Shown piece by piece: positions 27,992-35,775 of a stretch of 35,775 nt of DNA (its first letter is position 1; each line of letters opens with the position of its first letter). Under the pieces are notes generated by a model. It had not been told where the DNA came from. It worked only from the letters and a program-made list of their open reading frames with translations, and made no database searches. The stretch comes from Setomelanomma holmii (taxonomy: Eukaryota; Ascomycota; Dothideomycetes; Pleosporales; Phaeosphaeriaceae): the NCBI GenBank assembly GCA_010015745.1, contig ML978341.1:3780-39554 (forward strand), written 5' to 3'. The translations under genes and the position numbers were made by a program.

Positions 27992-30655
27992 GGTGTATAT
28001 TTGAGTTTCCTTGCCTTCCAATTTTTGCATCAGTCGAATTGACTTGATGATGCTGCATGAGGTTGATCCGATTGACAGTATTTTTGGTTTCCTCAGGGTT
28101 GTGGGTTCGATTCTGGTTGTGGATATATCTTTTAGTTGTTTCTTCCTGCAAGGAAGTCTTTGTATGCCTTTTTGCTTTCTTCTTTTTGTTCCTTAGGGCT
28201 GTTATAGAATAACCTTTGGTAGTTGGGTTGTTTGTGACCCTTATTGATGACATAGCTACGTCAGTATTGCCGGAGTAGTTGCTGACAATTCTGTAGGTGG
28301 TTTTCTGGCTCCTAGGTGTTTCCTTCTCTAGGGTAGTCTTTCTATTTGATCAACTATTCAAGTTTGTCGTAAATGGTTCAGAATCCTCTCAAGTCTTCTA
28401 CCTCAAATTCGTTTTCTTCTTCAGTCTGGTAGTGAAAGCTTCGTTGTAATGGTGTCTCAGGGTCTGCTGGTTCTAAGAGGTTTACATGGAACTGTGGGTG
28501 GATTTTTGCGTCTGGTGGTAGATCAAGGGTGTATGTCACAGGTCCCTTCTGATCTTTAATCCAAAACAGTCTGACCTTGACGTAGTCTAATCCTTTGCTC
28601 AGTTGCTTAGTGCGAAGATTTTTTGTAAGTAAATAGACTTTATCCCTCTTCTTCAGCTAAGGTGCTGTTTTTCGTTTTTTGTTAACACACGAAATGCTCT
28701 GTTGTTGAGCTTTTTTGAGGTGAGCTCGAAGTACTTCGTGTGTCTTCTAGAGTTCTTCAGCTGTAAGCATAGCTGCTTCTGCTTATAGTCTAGGTAATGT
28801 TCTTTCAAAGATATTTAGGTGTTTCCTGTGATTAGCAAAGAACAGTGTCTTTCTAGTTAATTCTAACAATTTGTTGTTATACGCTAGTTGTGCTACAGGC
28901 AGAAGTGATACCTAGTTGTCTTGTTTGTGGCTAGTGGAGATCTGTAGGTATATCTTCATTGTGCAGTTTGTTCTTTCTGTTTGTCCATCTGTCTGAGGGT
29001 GGTAAGCAGTTGATAGTTTTTAACGTATCCCAATAGCTGCTATCAGTGAAGCCTAGTAGTTCAACGTGAAGAGCTTGTCTCAGTCGCTGATGATTGACTT
29101 AGGTATGCTATGGTGTCTGATAACTCTGTTATTGATGACATGTCATAGTTGTACTGCTATATAATCTTTTCTGAACGGTATGTATTCTGCAGCTTTCGTG
29201 AAGCGGTCTACAACTACAAGTATTGCGTCATACTTGAGCTCTGTAGTAGGATCTCTAGGTTCTAGTAATCCTGTGACGAAGTCTATAGAGATATCTGTCC
29301 AGGGTTCTGTTGGTAGTTCAAGAGCCTGCATTTCTCTATATAGTGCGTGAGTGCTGTGTTTGTTTCGTTGGCAGTCAGCACATTTGCAGATGTAAGCGGT
29401 GACCTTGTCTTTAATGCCGCTAAAGTTGTAGTGTTGTTGAATCAGTTCTATTGTCTGTGTGATTCTAGAGTGTCTATGTATAGGGTCGTTATAGTGACTT
29501 CTAATAACTTCTTCTTGCAATTCTTTAGGTACTTCGTTCCTGATTTTAAGGATTGCATTGATAGATTTAGCTAGTCCTAGAGATCTATCTTCTTAGACTA
29601 GTAGGATTGTAGAGTTGGTGATCTCTTTTGTTCCTGCGATGTCAGATCGTCACCTAAGAGCGTCTGCTCTGCTGTTGTCCTTTCCTAGGGTATATACAAT
29701 CTTGAACTTGTATTGCCTAAGGAGTTCTGACTATCTGACCTGTCGTCAGTTTAAGGTCTTTGTTGTGGTTAAAGTTGACTAAGTTCTTGTAGTCTAAGAA
29801 TATCGTAAGCTCTGAACAGCTTTCAGCGTATATTCTCTAATGTTTGAGTGCAGCAACAATTGCTATAAGTTCCTTGTCGTGTACGTCGTAGTTTTCTTCT
29901 GCACTTAAGAATTTCCTAGAGTAGTAGGTGATAAGGTGCTACTTCCCTTTGCGTTCCTGTTTTACGCATGCTCCTAGTGCTAAGTCAGAGGCGTCTATTT
30001 TAAATCGTAACAGCTCTCCTCTCCTAAATACCACTAGTACTAGAGATTTGATGCATGCTTCCTTAAGGGTTTAGAACGCCTTATCCTGTTAATTTGTCTA
30101 GTCAAAGGGCGTTTCCTTTCTAGTAAGTTAAGTAAGAGGTATCGCGATTTTAGAGAAGTTTTTAATAAACTGTTAGTTGAAGTTAACGAAGCTAAGGAAG
30201 GATTAGATGTCCTTAACATTCTTAGGTTCTAGCTAGTTCTTAACAACTTCGATTTTGTCTTTACTTATTTGTACTCCGTTTTTTCCGACCATGCATCTAA
30301 GGAATTTGACTTCCTCCTTATGCTATTTACACTTGTTAAGGTCTACTAACAGGTGGTGCTGTTGTAGAAGCTGTAGCACGGTTCGTACGCGTTTCTTGTG
30401 ATCTGCTTTGTTCTCTAAGTAGATCAGTATGTTATCTAAGTAAGCGATAACAAAATGTCTAAGTGCGCTCTCAACACATTATTAATAAGGGCCTAACAGG
30501 GTACTAGGGCGTTAGTAAGACCAAACAGCATCACAGTGTATTTGTAGTGTCCGTAGCGTGTTCTGAACGCTGTCTTCTATTCTTTGCCTTCCTTCATGCA
30601 GATAAGGTTGTATGCTCCTCTAAGATCTAATGCAGTGAAGATCTGTAATATTAGG
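27992..30655 (-). mobile_element. Ty3/gypsy chromovirus-type retrotransposon fragment
   Basis: On the minus strand the order is reverse transcriptase (30655 to about 30050), RNase H (to about 29750), integrase zinc-binding and core start (29520-29143, VTAYICKCADCQRNK and WTDISIDFVTGL), integrase C terminus, and a chromodomain near 28420-28270 (DYPREGNTWEPENH-like, with stops). This is the Ty3/gypsy order with a chromodomain. The RT active site at 30431-30442 reads YLDN instead of YLDD. Numerous TAG/TAA codons interrupt it. The 5' part (gag, protease and the start of RT) is missing where family 2 copy J begins. LTR limits were not found, and 27992-28260 is assigned to this element only by adjacency. 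Confidence 0.82.
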
Positions 30656-32216
30656 TAACGTACTTGATAAGCGAGTCGGCCACCTTGCCAAGCCCCCACC
30701 AAAACCTATCGTTACCTACAGTAGAAAACGCACTCCAACAGTAGAAAACGGTTCTGTACGGTGCTGCACAGTACTCTATATCACTCAGAGACTATTTCTG
30801 CTTCTTGTTTACATGTGCGCAAGTTGTGCCTAGCCTTGCCGCAGCGTCCACAGCGCCTTTGAGTTAGCTCACTGCCTTCAGCGCGCCCGCTCTTCTTCGC
30901 CTTCTTCCCATAACTACGCGCTGCAAACTCCTTCAAGATAGTTAAGCGCACCCCCTCTTCAGCTGTAAGAGCTCCCTCTGCCTGTATACGCTTTCTCTTA
31001 CGTGCTTTACAGCATGAGGCGGCCTCGTTGGCAGCTTCAAGCTCTGCGTTGCACTTAGCTATCAGCACCATAGAATGCGCCATCATTGCTGCGCCTTTGT
31101 GGAACTTTTCAACCGCATCAATCATTAGGGTAGGCGAGCTGTCTATATTCTTCAGAATTCTCTCTTGAATTAGCTTTAGTTGCGACCCAAACTCTAGGGT
31201 ATCGCTTAGTGTTTGCGAGTACCAGTGACCATCTTTAACAGTAGGTGGTGTGGGCGTACAAAGGCAGACGTCTATCTTCAATATCACTGCCTCTAGGTTA
31301 AGTAGAACTAAGCTAGCGCCCTGAAAGCTTCCTTAGATATTGCTTTAAGTAAAGGACTCCTTAAAAGTAGTAATAAAGCAGGGCAGGAACTCAAGTTTGG
31401 TGATGTAAGTGATCCTGTTACGCATCAGGTTCTTAGCTTGGCGCCTATACAACTTCTTCATTGGCGCAAAGCAACCAACGTCAAGAGGCTGCAGGAGGTG
31501 CGACGAGTGAGGAGGCATGCAGAGAGTGACAATATTGTTATCTCTGCAGTACTGCTGGAATTTAAGCGAGTTGTGGCTCTCGTGGCCGTCAATAATGAGC
31601 AATCGTACTGTGCTAACAGTACGTTTTTTTATATGAGCGTCAAAGTGCTTCAACCACGCTAGGCCAAGCTCGTTTGTTGTCCAGCCGTTCTCAGAGACCC
31701 TAATAACCCAATCAGGAGGTAGGTTTTCCTCCTTGTACCAGGCAGAGAGGTGGTTCTTGCCCTGGAAGATGACAAAGGGTGGGATCGCCCACCTAGTTGC
31801 GTTGATGCCTATGATCACTGTAGTCCACTCTCGATCACCCTGCTGTACCGTCTTCAGCCGTCCTCGACGCTCAGAGCCTGTAACTGCTGCTCTAACTGAT
31901 ATTACGCCTATCATAAAGCCGGACTCGTCAAAGTTGTATGAGTCTTCATCAAGGATGCCATGCTTTGCCTTTGTATTCTCTACAAGTCGGAACCAGCCTT
32001 GTACAGTCACAGGATCTTCGCAGAGGGCTCTCTTGTGGTCGTACTTGCGATTGAAACTGACTCTGAGCTCAGGGCGATGTTTGACGAAGTTGTTAGCCCA
32101 GTAATTGCCTACCAGCCGCTGGCCGCGCTCCTTGAGCAGTTGATCAGCCATATCCTTCGCAGCGCTAAGCCGGGGCGGGAATCCTTGCCCTGAGAGTTCA
32201 AGTATATCCTGAACTC
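30656..32216 (-). mobile_element. Family 2 pogo-like transposon, best-preserved core (copy J)
   Basis: The left end begins TAACGTACTT and shares the GCCACCTTGCCAAGCCCCC block with copy F. On the minus strand an uninterrupted frame (32151-31345, 268 residues from MADQLLKERG, and open further upstream) contains the whole DDE_1 core. The catalytic motifs are YNFDESGFMIG, LLIIDGHESH and LQPLDVGCF, with 35 residues between the last two Asp. Two TAA codons (31345-31347 and 31333-31335) then interrupt the frame. It resumes for about 180 residues with a Lys/Arg-rich stretch and a CCHC zinc knuckle, CGRCGKARHNLRTC. The N-terminal DNA-binding half and right terminal repeat are missing. It interrupts the gypsy RT. 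Confidence 0.88.
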
Positions 32217-33449
32217 GGAGAAAGTATTGTCTATTACTTGTGGACGGCTATAGGAGCTACCTTACAGAAGAGTTCCTAGAGTACTGCCACAGGCATAAGA
32301 TACTATTGGGTATCTATCCACCTCACAGCACCCACACGCTGCAGCCGCTCGATGTAGTAATATTTAAACCTCTTAGCACAGCATACTCAAAGAAGCTGGC
32401 AACACGCCTTCACAAGCATCAAGGCTTAGTACCTGTGACTAAAGCCGACTTCTTTAGTCTATTCTAGGACGCCTAGGCAAGCAGCTTCACTGCAAAGAAC
32501 ATCTTCAGCTCTTTTAAGGCAACTAGTGTACACCCCTTCAACCCTAACGTTATACTTGATCGCTTCACCAACAACAACTCAGACACATCCAGCAACGCGT
32601 CAGAGGAAGCTCCTACATACGGTGGCGAGGCCTGGCAAAAGTTGAATACAGTCATGAAACGTGCGTTGAGTGGTGCCTCAGAGAAGGACGCATCTACCAT
32701 TCGGCAATCGCTCCACCACATGGCTATACAGAACACCCTCCTGCAGAGCGAGAATGAGGGTCTACTTGACGCTCTTACTGTCAAGAAAGGAAGAGAGGTA
32801 AAGGGCAAGTCTCTAGACCTGCTGCAACACTATGAGTACTAGGGGCCTTCGATGATGTAGACTCCTCGCTCGTTCCGTGAAGCTAAGGTCCGCATGAAGC
32901 TTGCAAGGGAGGAGCGAGAGGCAGACAAGAAGGAAAAGGCTAGCATAAAGGAGCTTGCTAAGGCTAATAAGCTGTACAACAAAAAGATTGCACAGGAGAA
33001 GCGTGATACGCGTGCAAAGGAGAAGGAAGAGCGTAACTAGCTAAAGGCAGAGAAGGCTAAGGAAGTCTCCAAACGCAAGGCAGAGAGAGAGCGCCAAAGG
33101 CAAGCTTGCGACTCTCAAAAAGCTGTACAAAAAGCCTCTACAGGCAAGCGCAAGGCTTCGGAGAAAGTAGCACCAAGAAAGAAGCAGAAACGTAGTGTTA
33201 GAGATAATGTGGATAGGGCGTTGCGCACACCAACACCTCTACACCAAACTAACACTTGCGGCCGCAGAATCCTTCAGCCAAGAAAGTATTGGTGAGAAAG
33301 TTAGTTACATAGGTCTATAAATCACCTTACTAAGTTATCTCGTGATATTGGCTATTGTGTGTGGCTCTATAGCCTTGTTTTCGTGGTACCTGTGAAGGGG
33401 CAATCGCGCGCATTTGGTGATGACGCGCATTTGGTGCACGGACACGGTA
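32217..33449 (+). mobile_element. 5'-truncated pogo/Fot1-like relic (family 1, copy K)
   Basis: Reading starts just before the second catalytic Asp (LLLVDGYRSY) and continues through LQPLDVVIFKPLS, with 35 residues between the Asp pair. It then passes into the linker, a coiled-coil Lys/Glu tail, and a C terminus rich in Lys and Arg. The frame 32240-32467 is clean, and later TAG codons break it. The right end carries CGCGCATTTGGTG twice, starting at 33407 and 33424, 17 bp apart, and finishes in TA at 33448-33449. The missing 5' half abuts family 2 copy J head to head. Confidence 0.8.
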
Positions 33450-33512
33450 ATATCTTTAAGATCTCTTAAAAGATATTTCGTTAATAACGTACTAGAACTC
33501 TCTTTTAACGTA

Positions 33513-33539
33513 ATTGCGCACTTAACTTAAGTGCGCAAT
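33513..33539. repeat. Perfect palindrome, 13 bp arms with 1 nt centre
   Basis: The arm ATTGCGCACTTAA is followed by one base and its exact reverse complement. It lies 2 bp before the TA at which family 3 copy L starts. No gene or promoter is nearby, so it may be a remnant of an excised or miniature element. Confidence 0.8.
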
Positions 33540-33541
33540 GA

Positions 33542-35402
33542 TAACGTATTCCACCATTGAGCTGGTCACCTCATTGAGCTGGTCACCTCATTGAGCTGGT
33601 CACCTCATCGAGCTGGTCACTTTCTGCCAAGAGCACCTACTCCCCTATTAACACGACATGATTCAACAACAAAACGCAACTGCAGCTAACAAAGAAGGCA
33701 AGATTGAACTTGCTTTTCTTGCCTACCAGAATAACCAGTTTTGAAGCCTCTAACGCGCTGCTGACGCGTTCAATGTACCACGCTCTACGTTAACTAGCTG
33801 ATACAACGGAATCAGTGCTGCACGCAACGCTCGCCACAAGCTCACTGCGACTGAAGAGCAGACGATCGTCTGATATATCCTCGACCTCGACTCGCGAGGA
33901 TTTGCGCCCTGGCTGTGCGAGGTGGCAGATATGGCTGATAAACTACTGGGTGTACGCGGTGGCAAGCCAGTAGGCAAGCATTAGGCTGAGCGCTTTATAA
34001 CGCGTTCAGATGAGCTTAAGATAGCCTTCAATCGAGCAAAGGATAGACAGAGGATACTGCAGGGAGATCCAGAGGTGATTGGCGCGTGGTTTATGCTAGT
34101 AGAGGACACTAAAGCCAAGTACGGCGTCTATAACAATGACGTGCACAACTTTAATAAGACTGGCTTTCAGATAGGCATTATTAGCTCAATAAAGGTCGTC
34201 ACAGGTGCAGAGAGACGCGCTCAGCCAGAGCTTGTTCAGCTAGGCGATCGCAAGTGGGTTACGGTTATCCAGAGCATCTGCGCTGCTAGGTATGCAACCC
34301 CGCCTTTCATTATCTACAAAGGGCGCGTCTATATCTCTGCCTAGTATGAGGAGGCAAATGTACCGCACAATTGGAAGCTCTCAGTCTCTGAGAACGGCTA
34401 GACAAACAACGCGCTTGGTCTTGAGTGGTTGAAGCACTTTGACGCACATACAAAGGCGCGCTAGGTAGAGGGGTACAGGCTGCTTATTTTAGACGGCCAT
34501 GAGAGCCATCTCAACCAGGATTTCAAGGACTACTGCCTGGAGAACAAGATCCTCACTCTCTGTATGCCACCACACTCATCGCATATACTCTAGCCGCTTG
34601 ACGTAGTCTGCTTCTTGCTGTTGAAGCGTAAGTACTCTCAGTGCGTTAGAGACTTGGCACGCTAACTCGTCTTCTATATCAACAAGGAGGGCTTTCTACC
34701 AGCCTTCTGAGACGCGTTTCTTAACGTGTTTACAGAGCAGACCTGTCAAAAGGCCTTTAAGGTGTCATGGCTAGTCTCTATCAACGCGCAGGTAGTGTTA
34801 GATTGCCTTGAAGTGCGGCTGCGCACCCTACCAGCACCTCCACTACAGGAGACGCCATAGCAATCAAAGACACCAAGCAATACGCACGAGTTTGGATCTC
34901 AGTCAAAGCTTATAAGCAATTCCTTCACTCGATCGCCAGTTACAGCTTAGGCTAGCTTCTCTCAGCTTATAAAAGGTGGTGAACTAATGCTGCACCAAAA
35001 CGCGCTTTAAGCTGCTTGTATTACTGAGCTTAAAGAGCAATTAGCAGCAATAACTAAGAGAAAATCGCGTAAACGCAAGTGGATCCAGCAAGGTGGTACA
35101 ATAGAGTATGGTGAGGCAGCATCTCAGGTAGCTGCTGAGGCGTCTGTAGCAGCTCAGCTAGCGAAGAAGGCTCGTAGTAGTGGTGATCAAGAAAGAGCCT
35201 AACCAGCTCTACGGCGTTGTGGGAACTGCGGAGAGACTAGGCACAACGCTTGCACGTGCAAAAAGGATACAGAGATATATTCTGAATCTAATGTAAGCAC
35301 GACATATGTAGGCTCCTTGTTTGATAGCAATGAAATTGAAGATCTGTAGCATAGGTTGGTCGTGCCAAGGAAAACTGACCAGCTTGATGGTGGAATACGT
35401 TT
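33542..35402 (+). mobile_element. Near full-length family 3 pogo-like transposon (copy L)
   Basis: The left end TAACGTATTCCACC is followed by four 17 bp units. The right end (GGTGGAATACGTT near 35389-35401) is its inverted counterpart, though the final A is lost. One frame from ATG 33658 to 35349 shows a psq-type helix-turn-helix (FLAYQNNQF, AADAFNVPRSTL), a second DNA-binding region (LDLDSRGFAPWLCEVADMAD) and the DDE core. In the core the first motif is NFNKTGF (Asp and Glu both changed, codon 34153), the second LLILDGHESH (34492) and the third PLDVVCF (34600). It ends in a CCHC knuckle, CGNCGETRHNACTC. More than ten stops replace Trp, Gln or Arg. This copy is inactive. Confidence 0.88.
33555..33620 (+). 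repeat. Four 17 bp subterminal direct repeats in copy L
   Basis: CATTGAGCTGGTCACCT starts at 33555, 33572, 33589 and 33606. The last unit reads CATCGAG and is one base short. Copies E and G of the same family have only two units, so the number varies. Confidence 0.95.
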
Positions 35403-35775
35403 GTCGGATCATAGATATCGTCGACATGTCAGTCACACGATCAGGCGCACTGATCGCAGCACTGCGCCTGAGCAGCGCTCAGACCAGACCCCTGAGCCTG
35501 CCTCTTCCATAGTCCTCTCCTAACAACAACAATCACAACGAAAATCGACAGAATGCCATTCATAGTTACAGTTATTTCCTTTCAGCACTAGTGCTACAGC
35601 CCTACCAACACTGATCAGTGATTGCTTAAGGCGATCACAGACAGCAAGGAAGAAGAGACAGACTGCTGATATCCTGACATTCTTTTGAACCTCAGGACGA
35701 TGCATATGTGCTAAGAACAGATTGAGGCAGAGATACGAAGCGCTCTTCAACCTCTCTCTACAGCTGCTGGTTCAG
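35403..35775. mobile_element. Possible start of an LTR element running off the window
   Basis: TGTCGG begins exactly where the last base of the family 3 terminal repeat should be. The next 130 bp contain several short palindromes (for example GAGCAGCGCTC) and are followed by a CAACAACAACAATCACAACG stretch. An LTR inserted at the transposon's end would look like this, but the second LTR is outside the window. No gene was recognised. Confidence 0.3.

Noticed and set aside
28095..28125. GTGGGTTCGATTCT resembles a tRNA T-loop / B box
   Set aside because: No A box, anticodon arm or acceptor pairing could be found around it, and it lies within retrotransposon-derived sequence.
33555..33620. Regular short repeats as a CRISPR array
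   Set aside because: The 17 bp units are directly adjacent without spacers and lie at a transposon end in a eukaryotic genome.

Overview
The window looks like a chromosome segment from a filamentous ascomycete. The evidence is short GT..AG introns of about 50-95 nt with CTAAT/CTGAC-type branch points, a Zn2Cys6 regulator, a GT34 glycosyltransferase, and pogo/Fot1-type DDE transposons with TA target duplications whose open frames are broken almost entirely by TAG, TAA or TGA in place of Trp, Gln or Arg codons. Those losses are C-to-T changes, or G-to-A on the other strand, mostly at CpA, which is the signature of repeat-induced point mutation (RIP). A Dothideomycete (Pleosporales-like) source is my best guess. 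It is inference, not proof.

Layout. 1-1421: end of an unidentified, probably LTR-type element, then a 5'-truncated pogo-like relic. 1642-2700: a short two-exon hypothetical gene followed by a 32-34 bp minisatellite. 3046-9741: a small gene group with a Zn2Cys6 transcription factor (-), an FAD monooxygenase (-) and a divergent NmrA-like NAD(P)-binding protein (+). Each member carries one disabling lesion (TAG, TAA and a frameshift). A 2155 bp pogo-like element with 52 bp perfect inverted repeats sits 100 bp upstream of the regulator's start codon. 10329-12977: an intact Tudor-SN/SND1 orthologue, the one clearly conserved housekeeping gene. 13344-16712: a divergent pair of mannan or cell-wall enzymes, a GT34 transferase (-) and a Stealth-family sugar-phosphate transferase with an EF-hand (+). 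Both are broken, the second many times. 18276-19949: an intact Tyr/Pro/Thr-rich repeat protein, probably secreted or cell wall.

21116-35402 is a nested transposon graveyard. It contains three pogo-like families in both orientations, a 307 bp solo LTR with a 5 bp target duplication that looks unmutated inside a heavily mutated host, a fragment of a Ty3/gypsy chromovirus (RT, RNase H, integrase, chromodomain) and a Cys-rich repeat-associated fragment. 35403-35775 may be the start of another LTR element.

The most distinctive signals are these. (1) The ends of pogo-like elements of at least two families carry direct repeats spaced exactly 17 bp apart, although the repeated motif differs between elements. 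17 bp is the length of a CENP-B box, so I read these as binding-site iterons for the CENP-B-like transposase. (2) One pogo element sits in a TA that aligns with CA in two sister copies, so RIP appears to have created its target site. (3) Families 2 and 3 end in a CCHC zinc knuckle. (4) Single C-to-T-type lesions recur in single-copy genes on both sides of an intact SND1, which suggests RIP leakage or cluster decay. No tRNA, rRNA or CRISPR array was found.
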